47,939 nt of DNA from Acidaminococcaceae bacterium (GCA_017554485.1 JAFZIG010000095.1:1-47939), one strand, 5' to 3'. Shown: positions 33,686 through 42,968, counted from the first letter of the stretch. Made by a program: numbers and translations. Notes: generated by a model from the sequence alone, not told the origin.

Positions 33686-34405
33686 ATGGATAAAACAGTA
33701 AGTTTATTAATTCCCATGTTAATAACTCCTTCTTTGTGTTTTGCACGAAGAGGGGACTGGTTAGATACAGGCTTAAGGGCCTTTCCTGATTGGGTATTTT
33801 ATGCATGTTTTTTTGTTGCAATGGCCTTTTATTTTTATATTAACAGCGATAAGGACAATTACGATGGTGTATTCAGCTTCATAGCTTACTTATTCGGTGC
33901 TATTTTTACTGGTTTTTTTGGTGGTGCTATAATTTGCCTTGTGTTAGTCATTCTTTGGTATCTATTAGCTTTTTCATTTGTGATAGGTGTTATTGCTTTA
34001 TGTTTTGCAGGATATTGTCTTTTTATGTGGATACCTATGTTACCTTTTGCTTTAAGAGACGAAGCTAATAAAACAAATGACAGTAGAAAAAAGAGTTTTT
34101 ACAATATTGCGTCCATAGTAGTGGCAGTAGCAATTATTGCCTTCATAATCAATAGTTGCAGTCATGGTTCAACCCCAAAAAAAGCGGAGAGAAGCTTATT
34201 TGTTACAACAAAACCTGGTGTAAAATTCACCTATTACGTTGATGATAAAACATATTATTATAGTTTAAATGAAAATGAAAAGTTTGTTTTCTTATCTTAT
34301 AGCAAGCCAACAAAGAGTTATTATGTAAAATTGGTTTCAAATGGACGCAAAGGTTGGATAAGTAAGTATGCTTCTATTAAAGAAATAGGTACTGTTTATG
34401 AATAA
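33686..34405 (+). CDS. Polytopic membrane protein with extracytoplasmic SH3-like domain
   Basis: 239 aa. An N-terminal hydrophobic segment resembling a signal peptide (1-21), then about four further membrane helices (about 30-50, 60-85, 85-125, 150-168). A soluble C-terminal domain (about 175-239) with TKPGVKFTYYVDDKTYYYSL and KLVSNGRKGWISKYASIKEI has the G-W-I/V ending of bacterial SH3 domains, which bind peptidoglycan or peptides. It lies between the 302-aa gene and hxsD, so a role in export, sensing or anchoring of the Hxs product is possible (inference). Confidence 0.6.
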   Translation: MDKTVSLLIPMLITPSLCFARRGDWLDTGLRAFPDWVFYACFFVAMAFYFYINSDKDNYDGVFSFIAYLFGAIFTGFFGGAIICLVLVILWYLLAFSFVIGVIALCFAGYCLFMWIPMLPFALRDEANKTNDSRKKSFYNIASIVVAVAIIAFIINSCSHGSTPKKAERSLFVTTKPGVKFTYYVDDKTYYYSLNENEKFVFLSYSKPTKSYYVKLVSNGRKGWISKYASIKEIGTVYE

Positions 34406-34476
34406 CAGTATTGTAGATGGATAATGTTATATAGATTGTAATGCGGTAATAGTGCTTTTATATGGAGGTAGAAACT

Positions 34477-34806
34477 ATGAGTGTTTTCTCTCTAGAAAAA
34501 CTAGAAGGTGATGTGTTTAAGTTAGTTTTAAGCAAAAAAATTTACGATAAAATGGCGGTTCTAAATGCATCGTATAATCAATCTGATATTGCTTTTTTCA
34601 AAATCGACAGTATAGACGAGAAAAATGTTGCTGTTTTTATAAAATTTAAGAATACTGTACAAGATAATGAAGCACAAGTTTTTGCAGATAATTTTTTAAA
34701 TGATATTATTGATTATCAAATTAGATTAGATTTGGATGTTAGAACTAATCATATTAAACAAGTTATTTTTGATAAAGCGTTTTCCGCTTTAAAGGTATCA
34801 AAATGA
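34477..34806 (+). CDS. hxsD: His-Xaa-Ser system protein HxsD
   Basis: 109 aa. Small HxsD-like protein with FKLVLSKKIYDKMAVLNASY near the start and FADNFLNDIIDYQIRLDLDV towards the end, as in the family of about 100 residues found beside HxsB and HxsC. Its role in the system is unproven; a peptide-carrier or accessory role is plausible. ATG 34477 has GGAGGT 7 nt upstream and is preferred to ATG 34462. Its TGA overlaps the hxsB ATG (ATGA at 34803), indicating translational coupling. Confidence 0.8.
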   Translation: MSVFSLEKLEGDVFKLVLSKKIYDKMAVLNASYNQSDIAFFKIDSIDEKNVAVFIKFKNTVQDNEAQVFADNFLNDIIDYQIRLDLDVRTNHIKQVIFDKAFSALKVSK

Positions 34807-36260
34807 AACTGCTTCCATTTGATTTTGAAAGACTTGATTTAGACAATGTACTTCTGACAAATATTGCTGGTGAAGCGATTCTGCTGACATCTAAAGAATT
34901 TGAAATTCTTTGCAATGAAGATTATGATTGGCTGCCGGAATTGTCAGTAAATGAACTTGCTGCTAAACATTTTATTGCAAATGATGACAGCCTTGATTTG
35001 AGTATTAATTTGCTTGCAAACAAACTGAGGAGTAGAAAAGATTATCTCTCCGGATTCACGTCTCTTCATATGGTTGTGCTTACTTTACGTTGTAATTGCA
35101 TGTGTAGTTACTGTCATGCATCTTCTAAAGGGGGAATTAGCGATCATGCTTATGACATGGATGAATTTACGGCAAGAAATACAGTAAACATGATTTTTAA
35201 ATCACCGGCTCCGGTAATCAAAATAGAGTTTCAGGGCGGAGAGCCAACATTAAATTTTGATATTTTAAAGGTGATTGTTTTATATGCGGAAGAATTAAAT
35301 ACAACTGCTTGCAAAGAACTTTCTTTTGTTATTTGTACCAATTTACTTTCTTTATCAGATGAGCAACTTGATTTTTTGCATAAACACAAAGTAGATATTT
35401 CGACTTCATGTGATGGAACTAAAAGTATGCATGATTATTGTAGAAAATCTTTAGTATCCGATAGCGCATATGAATCTTTCATTAACAACCTGGAAAAATG
35501 TAGAAATATTTACGGAAGAGATAATGGGCCATCTGCTCTTTTAACAGTTACACGGAACAATCTAGGTAGACTTCGTGAAATCATTGATCATTATCGCTTT
35601 TTGGGCTTTAATAATATGTTTATTAGGGCCCTTAATCCATACGGATACGCATTAGACAATAAAAACAATTTAGATTATTCCGTTGATGAATTTGTGAAAG
35701 CTTATAAAGACGCACTAGCTTATATAATTGACCTGAATATTAAAGGCATTTTTTTCGTGGAATCATATGCTGCACTTTTATTGCAAAGAATCCTAACGCC
35801 TTTTTCTACTGGGTTTGTTGATCTGCAATCTCCAAGTGGTGCGGGGATTTTAGGGTGCATCTATAATTTTAATGGTGAAGTTTATCCTGCAGATGAAGGC
35901 CGCATGTTAGCCGCTAGAGGTGATAAAACGTTCCTTATGGGCAATGTTAACAACAACAGTTATGAAGATATTTTTCATGGTAAATTGATTCAAAAACTGG
36001 TTAAAAATAGTTGCGTAGAGTGCATGCCCGGTTGCAGTTATTGTGCTTATAAGAATTATTGCGGTTCTGATCCAATCAGATATTATGTAGAATGTAACGA
36101 TATAGTCGGTAAAAGATATTCTAGTGGCTTCTGCAAAAAGAATAAAGCTATAATTAAAGAACTTTTGCATTACCTAATTAAAAAGGATTCTGCAACTATG
36201 AAGGTTTTTTGGTCTTGGATTAACAGGAAACCGTTGGAGGTATGCGATGATAACAAGTAA
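34803..36260 (+). CDS. hxsB: His-Xaa-Ser system radical SAM maturase HxsB
   Basis: 485 aa. The radical-SAM cluster motif is C97-N-C-M-C101-S-Y-C104 (C-x3-C-x2-C), followed by the G-G-E-P SAM contact in EFQGGEPTLNFDILK. A SPASM-like C-terminal region (about 400-450) with C-M-P-G-C-S-Y-C-A-Y-K-N-Y-C and later C residues should bind auxiliary Fe-S clusters. The N-terminal 90 residues may be the peptide-binding part. HxsB and HxsC are thought to modify the His-Xaa-Ser peptide of HxsA by a SAM-derived radical; the product is unknown to me. It overlaps hxsD by 4 nt and hxsC by 14 nt. Confidence 0.9.
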   Translation: MKLLPFDFERLDLDNVLLTNIAGEAILLTSKEFEILCNEDYDWLPELSVNELAAKHFIANDDSLDLSINLLANKLRSRKDYLSGFTSLHMVVLTLRCNCMCSYCHASSKGGISDHAYDMDEFTARNTVNMIFKSPAPVIKIEFQGGEPTLNFDILKVIVLYAEELNTTACKELSFVICTNLLSLSDEQLDFLHKHKVDISTSCDGTKSMHDYCRKSLVSDSAYESFINNLEKCRNIYGRDNGPSALLTVTRNNLGRLREIIDHYRFLGFNNMFIRALNPYGYALDNKNNLDYSVDEFVKAYKDALAYIIDLNIKGIFFVESYAALLLQRILTPFSTGFVDLQSPSGAGILGCIYNFNGEVYPADEGRMLAARGDKTFLMGNVNNNSYEDIFHGKLIQKLVKNSCVECMPGCSYCAYKNYCGSDPIRYYVECNDIVGKRYSSGFCKKNKAIIKELLHYLIKKDSATMKVFWSWINRKPLEVCDDNK

Positions 36261-37365
36261 AGGTGTTTCGCATGGCTTTGTTAATTCTAAGATTTTACGT
36301 ATTGAGAAAAATAGCGGTTTAAACTTTTTTTCCCGTGACGGCATAATAATATCTGAGGGAGATGATAACAGTTATCTTGCAAAATACGTATTATCAACCT
36401 CAAAGTCCATTAAATCTTATCAAGCCGGAATTAGTAGTTTAGATAAATCTTTTGTTAAATCGCTGTGTGTTGGAGATATTATTTCAATAGGTGAAGATGG
36501 CCGTGTAAATCTATTGTGGAAATGCGGGCAAGACGATAATTTATTGTTTGTCACTGATTTTTGTAATTCGAAATGCATAATGTGCCCACAAACAAAAATT
36601 GAAAAGCCTCAGAATTATTACAAGGAAGCAACGAGAATAATTGAACTTGCTAAAGATAAACCAAAGTATTTGTGTATTAGTGGTGGCGAACCAACGTTTT
36701 TGAAAGAAGAATATATAAAAATTGTTTCTTTAATCCAAAAAAAATACCCGCACGTAAGTTTACAAGTTTTAACGAACGGGAAGAACTTCAGTGATTTTCA
36801 GTTTTCGAAACAATGCGTGCTAAACTCGCCAGTCGACACTTTGTATGCAATCCCGATTCATAGCGGGAATTCAGCATTACATGACAAAATTGTAAGAACA
36901 AAGAACAGTTTTGTCCTCACAATACAGGGGATTATAAATTTATATAAACTTAAACAAAATATTGAAATCCGCATAGTTATTACTAAACAGAATTATAAAG
37001 ATTTACCAAATATCGCTCATTTTATATATTGGAACATGCCATTCGTTTTCCACGTTGCTTTCATGGGAATGGAAACACACGGGTCGGCACATGATAACAT
37101 TGAAGATATTTGGATTGAGCCTAATGAATATATTGCTTACTTAGAAGAATCAGTATCATTTTTGAATAATCGAATGTTAAACGTGTCAGTCTATAACTTA
37201 CCGCATTGCATATTATCTGAATCGTTAAGGAAATTTGCAAAAGATAGTATTTCCGCTTGGAAAAAAGTCTTTTTAGAGCCCTGCCGGCAATGTTCTATGG
37301 TGGAAGTTTGCTCTGGCGTTTTCGCAACATCTTCTCGCAATCCTCAAGGTATTCACCGCATATAA
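36247..37365 (+). CDS. hxsC: His-Xaa-Ser system radical SAM maturase HxsC
   Basis: 372 aa. Radical-SAM motif C106-N-S-K-C110-I-M-C113, then ISGGEPTFLKEEYIKIV (SAM contact G-G-E-P) and a partial barrel. The C-terminal C-R-Q-C-S-M-V-E-V-C-S-G-V-F is a short auxiliary-cluster segment. The N-terminal 100 residues (KGVSHGFVNSKILRIEKNSG) form a family-specific domain. TTGGAGG precedes ATG 36247, which lies inside hxsB. It ends the operon and converges with hxsA through a shared terminator. Confidence 0.9.
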   Translation: MITSKGVSHGFVNSKILRIEKNSGLNFFSRDGIIISEGDDNSYLAKYVLSTSKSIKSYQAGISSLDKSFVKSLCVGDIISIGEDGRVNLLWKCGQDDNLLFVTDFCNSKCIMCPQTKIEKPQNYYKEATRIIELAKDKPKYLCISGGEPTFLKEEYIKIVSLIQKKYPHVSLQVLTNGKNFSDFQFSKQCVLNSPVDTLYAIPIHSGNSALHDKIVRTKNSFVLTIQGIINLYKLKQNIEIRIVITKQNYKDLPNIAHFIYWNMPFVFHVAFMGMETHGSAHDNIEDIWIEPNEYIAYLEESVSFLNNRMLNVSVYNLPHCILSESLRKFAKDSISAWKKVFLEPCRQCSMVEVCSGVFATSSRNPQGIHRI

Positions 37366-37391
37366 AAAAGCCTCCCTTTTTGCGGAGGCTT
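37364..37391. terminator. Shared terminator between hxsC and hxsA
   Basis: AAGCCTCC (37368-37375), CTTTTTGC, GGAGGCTT (37384-37391). The A run at 37364-37369 becomes a U run for hxsA on the - strand, and the stem also ends hxsC. Confidence 0.8.
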
Positions 37392-37407
37392 GTAAATGTG
37401 AAAAGGA

Positions 37408-37689
37408 TTAATAACTGCTACTATAATGTGAATAATGTGAACGATGTGATGAATGTGAAGTATGTGAATAATGAGACGAGTGAGAATAGTGAACTAAATC
37501 AACATTTTTATTACTCGTAACATTACTACCGGTAATAAAAGATTTATTAAATTGAAAATCCTGGCTATGTTGAAGAATTACAGGCGTGTTTTCATTAATA
37601 CTTTTTATTTCTTCAGCATACAGGCTCGTAGGGGTTATTATCCCAACGATTGATAAAACTGAAATAAATAATTTTTTAACAATGCTCAT
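37408..37689 (-). CDS. hxsA: HxsA: secreted His-Xaa-Ser repeat precursor peptide
   Basis: 93 aa. Signal peptide (SIVKKLFISVLSIVGIITPT then S-L-Y-A; cleavage near residue 24), a 40-residue spacer, and a C-terminal tail of eight consecutive H-x-S triplets (x = Y, S, Y, T, S, R, Y, Y) ending S-S-S-Y. This is the expected substrate of HxsB and HxsC. The repeats are written as a 9-bp rhythm in the DNA. ATG 37689 is chosen because AAAGGAGT lies 7 nt upstream; an earlier ATG at 37707 lacks one. It has its own promoter on the opposite strand, outside riboswitch control. Confidence 0.9.
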   Translation of the reverse strand: MSIVKKLFISVLSIVGIITPTSLYAEEIKSINENTPVILQHSQDFQFNKSFITGSNVTSNKNVDLVHYSHSSHYSHTSHSSHRSHYSHYSSSY

Positions 37690-37721
37690 GAAAGTAACTC
37701 CTTTCATAAATTTGCAGAATT

Positions 37722-37751
37722 ATTTTATCATAAAGCAAGGTGTTATTGCAA
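37722..37751 (-). promoter_or_regulatory. Probable hxsA promoter
   Basis: Read on the - strand: TTGCAA (37751-37746), 18 bp, TAAAAT (37727-37722), about 33 nt before the start codon. The -35 hexamer is the same variant as in the Hxs operon promoter. Confidence 0.45.
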
Positions 37752-37892
37752 GTATAAAATATAGACCCTTATAATGGCAAGCGTTACGGTAAAAATGGGC
37801 TACCAAAACATTAAAAAGCACTGGTTTCATACCAATTTTTAGTGTCAGGATTGCATAATACTTGCTGTATTCATGAAAAAGAGGATGGTTTT

Positions 37893-38306
37893 ATGGCAAG
37901 TCTAATGAAAACAGTAAAAGTTGTTGCTGCGGTAATCTGTGATTCCATTCGTGAAAAGAAGAAGATATTCGCCACGGCGAGAGGCTACGGTGAGTTTAAA
38001 GGCCAGTGGGAATTTCCCGGCGGAAAGATGGAAGAAGGAGAAACGCCCCGGCAGGCACTCATCAGGGAAATCCGGGAAGAGCTGGAGACAAAGATAATAG
38101 TAGGAGATCTGATTGGAACGATTGAATATGACTACCCTGCGTTCCATTTGTCCATGGATTGTTTCTGGTGTGAGGTTGCCGAGGGTGAACTGAAGTTGTT
38201 AGAAGCAGAAGAGGCTCGGTGGCTTACAAAAGAAACCCTCTATGATGTGGCATGGCTTCCGGCCGATATAACAATAATCAAAGAGATCGAAAAGTATATG
38301 AAATAA
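37893..38306 (+). CDS. mutT: NUDIX hydrolase, MutT/8-oxo-dGTP diphosphatase type
   Basis: 137 aa. The NUDIX box reads GGKMEEGETPRQALIREIRE then E-L (G-x5-E-x7-R-E-x2-E-E). W-E-F-P-G-G before it and ARWLTKETL near the end are typical of MutT-like pyrophosphohydrolases that clean oxidised nucleotides. ATG 37893 follows AGAGGATGG and is preferred to the upstream GTG 37842. It converges with the PLD-helicase gene; NUDIX genes are often found beside helicases of this type. Confidence 0.88.
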   Translation: MASLMKTVKVVAAVICDSIREKKKIFATARGYGEFKGQWEFPGGKMEEGETPRQALIREIREELETKIIVGDLIGTIEYDYPAFHLSMDCFWCEVAEGELKLLEAEEARWLTKETLYDVAWLPADITIIKEIEKYMK

Positions 38307-38340
38307 CTTGAAAATCAAATTCTTCTAATAAAAAGATTTT

Positions 38341-38385
38341 GCCGGTAACACATTCTGTAAAGAGAAATGTTACCGGCGGTTTATA
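38341..38385 (+). terminator. Hairpin between the NUDIX and helicase genes
   Basis: Perfect 10-bp arms GCCGGTAACA (38341-38350) and TGTTACCGGC (38368-38377), followed by GGTTTATATTT. The T run is weak. It can serve both convergent genes. Confidence 0.6.
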
Positions 38386-38419
38386 TTTGACGGCTATGTT
38401 GGGTGAATAAAGGCTACTC

Positions 38420-41400
38420 TTACAGTACCAACTTATTCGTGCACTGGATCATGCTGGCGGGAATTGGCTTTTCTAATCGCCAAATGATATTCATGGGACG
38501 GGAGCCTTCGTTTTGCACAAATTCAGCTAATCCAAGAAACATAAACGGAGCAGCCTTTTTAGCTTCATTTTCACCATATTCGCGAACAAATAAAAGTACT
38601 TTGCTTCCCTGCTTTTTATGATTGATATATCGTTGGCCAGTGGGTGATGCTTCGGAAGTGGTACTCTGACTTTGCCAATGGAACAGGTTTTCGTTAATGG
38701 AATAGTCATTGTACATAGTAGAAGGGGAATAATCTTTTTCGCTTTTAATCAGCGTATTGATTAACACGTCGATCTTTTTATCCGGCAACCATTTTACGCC
38801 CTGGCGGATATTGCTGGGATTTAAGTAATCCAACGCAGCAAATAACTGGTCGCGTGTATAATGGCAATGCAAATCTAACGGACAGTCAAACCCTACGTCT
38901 ACGGAATCGTCCACAAAGGTAATGTGTTTTAAATTATATTCCAATACGCTGATCATTTCTTCCCACACTGTATTATATTGGGAAAGCTCCTGCAATTTGT
39001 GAATGGCCGTCTGCAATTTCCTGTCCCGTTCCGAAAGGGTTTCAGAAGATGTATTTGGAACATCTTCTGCTTCGATAGTCTGGTAAAATGTAAAATAAAA
39101 CATCCAAATCATCCGTTTTTCCAGTTCGCTAAACCACGTAACTTTCCAGTTTGCTATGGACGGGAGTTTATCTAACAGGAACTGCAACCAGCGGCGGCTG
39201 TCAATGGTAGCGATACGTGGGAGGGCTTTGGCTAAATAATCCTTCTCTGGTATCTCATAGGGCGGAAGTAAATTCGCTGCAACGCAAAGAGAAGAAAAAG
39301 TTGTTTTCGAATACAGATACAGTAACGAAATATGATAATAATCGGCAAAATTTCCTACAGTTATTGGATCTTTGGTTTCCTGTGCATAATCGCGCAGTTT
39401 TTCTATTAAGGCAGTTCTTGTGATTAAAGAATCTTTGATATTTTTTAAAATTACGCTTTGCGCTTGTTTTTCCAGTTGAATGTAACAGCCAGCAGGAAGA
39501 GATATAAAACCCTGTTCGATTTCGCGGTACAGACCTTTGCGTGTGCGATGCAACAGAGCTGTGAATTTTTCATCAAAACGATATTTTTTATGGGACTGAC
39601 CAATAAAATCCAAAACAGTCAGGCATTCTTTGTCTTCAGCAAGACGCAAGCCACGTCCAAGCTGCTGCAAGAAAATAGTTAACGATTCTGTGGGACGTAA
39701 AAATAAAATGGTATCAATTTCGGGAATGTCAACACCTTCGTTATACAAGTCTACAACAAAAATAAATTTGATTTCGCCTGAGATCAGTTTGCTGCGGGCA
39801 GTATTGCGTTCTTCATCAGAGCTGCCGCCTGTCAGGCAAATGGAAGGAATACCTTCTTCATTAAAAACCTTGTTCATAAATATGGCATGTTCGATGGAAA
39901 CGCAAAAGCCTACACCGTGCACAAGATTTAAATCGGCCGTGTATTTCCGTACCGCCTGAACGACGAGGGTAGCCCTTTTTCTGGCAGCAAATGCGTTGAG
40001 AACATACACATTATTTAATTCTTTTATGTCATAACCACCACGGCTCCATGTGAGACCAGAAAGATCGGTTCCGTCGCTGACACCGAAATAATGAAACGGA
40101 CAAAGCAGTTTCCGCTCAATGGCTTCTGGCAGGCGAATCTCTGAAGTGATCCTGTTATTAAAATACTCTGCCACATTTTTTCCGTCCATGCGTTCCGGCG
40201 TTGCCGTTAAGCCAAGCCAGATTTTGGGTTTATAGTAATTTAAAAGCTTTTGATAAGAAGAAGCCGCCGCATGATGGAATTCATCAATGATGATGTAATC
40301 ATAAAAATCTGGAGACGTTTTTGAAGTCCAATCCTGCGAATTAAAGGTTTGGATTGACATGAACAGGTGCGATACCTGCGAGGTTGGTCTATGTGAACCT
40401 ACAAATAAATCTCCAAAATTTTCATCTTCCAAAATTCCGCGGAAACAGGAAAGGCTCTGGGATAAAATCTCTTCCCGGTGTGCAATGAATAACAGTTTAT
40501 TCGCTTGACCGGGATTCTGTTTGCAGAAACGTTTGTAGTCAAAAGCGGCAATGACAGTTTTGCCGGTGCCCGTTGCAGCAACAATTAAATTTTTATAATT
40601 AGCACGCAATGTCCGTTCCGCTTCAATTTCATCCAATATTTCCTGTTGGTAAGGGTAGGGCGTAATTTTAAAATGGTAGGCGCCTGGATTTTCTGCAACT
40701 AAATACTGCTTGCCAGGTTTATTCTGGAAGCGTTCTCTGTATAATGCGGTTTTTAAGCGTTCTTTCTGTGCGGCATTATAGATATCAAAGTCAGGAGAAT
40801 GCCAATAGGCATCAAAAGTGTGCAACACTTTGTTCATGGTGTTGCTCAAGTCTTTTTCCGTTATTTTGACATTCCATTCCAAACCGCTGGACATGGCTGG
40901 ATTGGACATGTTGGAAGAACCGATATAAGCTGTAGTAAAACCGGTGGCCCTGTGAAAAATGTAGGCTTTGGCATGTAACCTTGTCCGCTTGGTATCATAA
41001 GAGATTTTGATTTCCACATTCGGCAACGCGTTTAGAACTTCAATGGCTTTATAATCCGTAGCGCCTAAATACGATGTGGTAATAATACGAAGTTGTCCAC
41101 CACGATGCGTAAATTCCTTCAGCGAATCCAATAACAAACTGAGACCACTCCATTTAACAAACGAAACTAGCATGTCAATACGATCGCAGGTGCTGATCTC
41201 TGCTTTCAATTCGCTATACATTTGAGGTTCGTGTTTGGCTCCGGTAAACAGAGATGTTTCTGTTAACGAAGTTTGGGGGCGTAGAATTTTTGCATTTGCG
41301 TTTACGACACGTATTGTGTTTTGCGAATCCAAAAGGGTCAGTAATTCTTCACCTTTTTTGTCTACCAGTAATTCTGCTAACTCTTCATTTTTAGTTTCGT

Positions 41401-41665
41401 ACTGAATTAGTTTTATGATTTTATTGGCAAGAACAATCTGGCGCTGAATACCTGTTGTATTGCTTTTCGTTTCTTCGGTATCTTTTGCAGATTCTAACCC
41501 CTGTGTTACTATATCTTTTAGATAGCTGGACAAAACAGAGGATGCCTCGGTCTGATCAATTGATTCAATTTCTTTAAAACGACTGTCAACATGTTCCAGT
41601 TGTTTTGCATAATATTCATTGATGACCTGTTCGTAAAATCCAGGCGATAGTTTTTTGTCGTCCAT
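38420..41665 (-). CDS. PLD-nuclease / superfamily 2 helicase / DUF3427 fusion
   Basis: 1081 aa. An N-terminal helical region is followed by a phospholipase D-like domain (about 140-290) with LHAKAYIFHR and a downstream G-S-S-N-M-S. The SF2 helicase core (about 330-750) has ATGTGKTVIA (Walker A), DEFHH (motif II), LTATPER (motif III) and LQQLGRGLRLAEDKECL (motif VI). The C-terminus (KKAAPFMFLGLAEFVQNEGS) is the DUF3427 ending. Such proteins are common in defence islands and probably cut and translocate foreign DNA. ATG 41665 with GAGGT is preferred to ATG 41698. It is the third gene of an operon. Confidence 0.88.
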   Translation of the reverse strand: MDDKKLSPGFYEQVINEYYAKQLEHVDSRFKEIESIDQTEASSVLSSYLKDIVTQGLESAKDTEETKSNTTGIQRQIVLANKIIKLIQYETKNEELAELLVDKKGEELLTLLDSQNTIRVVNANAKILRPQTSLTETSLFTGAKHEPQMYSELKAEISTCDRIDMLVSFVKWSGLSLLLDSLKEFTHRGGQLRIITTSYLGATDYKAIEVLNALPNVEIKISYDTKRTRLHAKAYIFHRATGFTTAYIGSSNMSNPAMSSGLEWNVKITEKDLSNTMNKVLHTFDAYWHSPDFDIYNAAQKERLKTALYRERFQNKPGKQYLVAENPGAYHFKITPYPYQQEILDEIEAERTLRANYKNLIVAATGTGKTVIAAFDYKRFCKQNPGQANKLLFIAHREEILSQSLSCFRGILEDENFGDLFVGSHRPTSQVSHLFMSIQTFNSQDWTSKTSPDFYDYIIIDEFHHAAASSYQKLLNYYKPKIWLGLTATPERMDGKNVAEYFNNRITSEIRLPEAIERKLLCPFHYFGVSDGTDLSGLTWSRGGYDIKELNNVYVLNAFAARKRATLVVQAVRKYTADLNLVHGVGFCVSIEHAIFMNKVFNEEGIPSICLTGGSSDEERNTARSKLISGEIKFIFVVDLYNEGVDIPEIDTILFLRPTESLTIFLQQLGRGLRLAEDKECLTVLDFIGQSHKKYRFDEKFTALLHRTRKGLYREIEQGFISLPAGCYIQLEKQAQSVILKNIKDSLITRTALIEKLRDYAQETKDPITVGNFADYYHISLLYLYSKTTFSSLCVAANLLPPYEIPEKDYLAKALPRIATIDSRRWLQFLLDKLPSIANWKVTWFSELEKRMIWMFYFTFYQTIEAEDVPNTSSETLSERDRKLQTAIHKLQELSQYNTVWEEMISVLEYNLKHITFVDDSVDVGFDCPLDLHCHYTRDQLFAALDYLNPSNIRQGVKWLPDKKIDVLINTLIKSEKDYSPSTMYNDYSINENLFHWQSQSTTSEASPTGQRYINHKKQGSKVLLFVREYGENEAKKAAPFMFLGLAEFVQNEGSRPMNIIWRLEKPIPASMIQCTNKLVL

Positions 41666-41723
41666 GATAGTACCTCGTTGGAAAAGGGACATAAACATTT
41701 GACTGTCAATGTTGAGGTCTTAA

Positions 41724-42968
41724 TTAAAATTCAAATGGATCTTCTTCTATAACTTTCAAGTTGTTCAACGCTTTTAGTTTTAGCATGCCGTTATCAAAAG
41801 AAATAGTTTGTGTACAACCATTACTAAAATAATTTTGACAACCAAAAAATGGTTTTGAATCCCGATTTCTCATCCTTAATATCATTGGAACATTACAATT
41901 AGGGCATAAAAGTGGGGAATAATTTTCCCAGAAATTATTTTTTTGATTTATTCCCATAACGAATGCATTAATATTATTTGCGTTATTGTTAAGCAGTAAA
42001 CTTCCGATTTCTGATATTGTTGCCCCAGAGGCAACAATATCGTCAATAATAATTACGTTTTTTCCAATGAATGGATTAGAATTTAATTCTGGATTAAGAC
42101 AAAAAACACCTTGTAAGCTTTTTGCTCTTTCAACTGCATTTCTTGATTTATTATTACCATAGTTTAATGGACAAATAATATAATCGGATCCATCAATAAA
42201 ACCAAAGAATCTACTTAAATTTTCAACTAACCTCTTAAAACGATTGATTTTTCCTGGTTGCGGTGGCACAGATACAATAATGGTATTATTACTGGGGTTC
42301 ATCCAACATGTTTTAATCATTTTTTTATAGAGTGGATAAAACAAGGGGTTCTCTTTACCGTCAGTTTTATTGGAAATAATTTTGTTGCTCAGAAAGTGGT
42401 ACTGTGACTGACAGCAGTTTTTCTTGTAGTAACGACCTCCAGCAAATACATTGATATAAGCATTATCGGATTTTAAGACTTTTTTTAATAACATAGATTT
42501 TGGACAAGGATGATTTAGAAAAAAGTTTTCTGCAAAATAGGTTCCGAGTATATTTTGTGTAACCTCAATCAAATCTCTTGAGGAACGACAAAGAAAGTCC
42601 GGCGCGTGCTCAAAATCACCTTGGCCCGAAACAAGGATATTTCTTATATTGAGACCTGTTAAGTAATCTAGGGAATCGATACTTTTTGTGACCACAGCTG
42701 CTTGATCGGATTTAATATTGAATGAATTTAATATTTCAACCATAAGATTATTGTTATCAATGAATGCAAAAATATTACTAAAGCCAAAGAAATGACATAC
42801 CTCTCCATATAAGTGTAAGTTTTGAATTTTAGGATTTGTTACATCTACTGTAAAAAAAACCAACTTAACGGAGTTTGCCAAAGTTTTCCATATTTCTTCA
42901 CAATAATCCTCGGAAAAAGTATCAATATCAATAAATAATAACTGAAAAGGTTCAACTTTCAGAAACAT
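41724..42968 (-). CDS. HAD-like / phosphoribosyltransferase / zinc-ribbon protein
   Basis: About 414 aa. The N-terminal L-L-F-I-D-I-D-T and IRNILVSGQGDFEHAP suggest a HAD-like fold (weak). A type I phosphoribosyltransferase motif lies at about residue 310 (NVIIIDDIVASGATISEIGS, the PRPP loop), as in ComF. The C-terminus has a topoisomerase-type zinc ribbon (C-P-N-C-N-V-P-M...F-F-G-C-x8-C). ATG 42968 behind AGAGGT is preferred to TTG 42974. It overlaps the end of the DprA-like gene, indicating coupling. A nucleotide-based immune role is inferred from the neighbours. Confidence 0.68.
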   Translation of the reverse strand: MFLKVEPFQLLFIDIDTFSEDYCEEIWKTLANSVKLVFFTVDVTNPKIQNLHLYGEVCHFFGFSNIFAFIDNNNLMVEILNSFNIKSDQAAVVTKSIDSLDYLTGLNIRNILVSGQGDFEHAPDFLCRSSRDLIEVTQNILGTYFAENFFLNHPCPKSMLLKKVLKSDNAYINVFAGGRYYKKNCCQSQYHFLSNKIISNKTDGKENPLFYPLYKKMIKTCWMNPSNNTIIVSVPPQPGKINRFKRLVENLSRFFGFIDGSDYIICPLNYGNNKSRNAVERAKSLQGVFCLNPELNSNPFIGKNVIIIDDIVASGATISEIGSLLLNNNANNINAFVMGINQKNNFWENYSPLLCPNCNVPMILRMRNRDSKPFFGCQNYFSNGCTQTISFDNGMLKLKALNNLKVIEEDPFEF

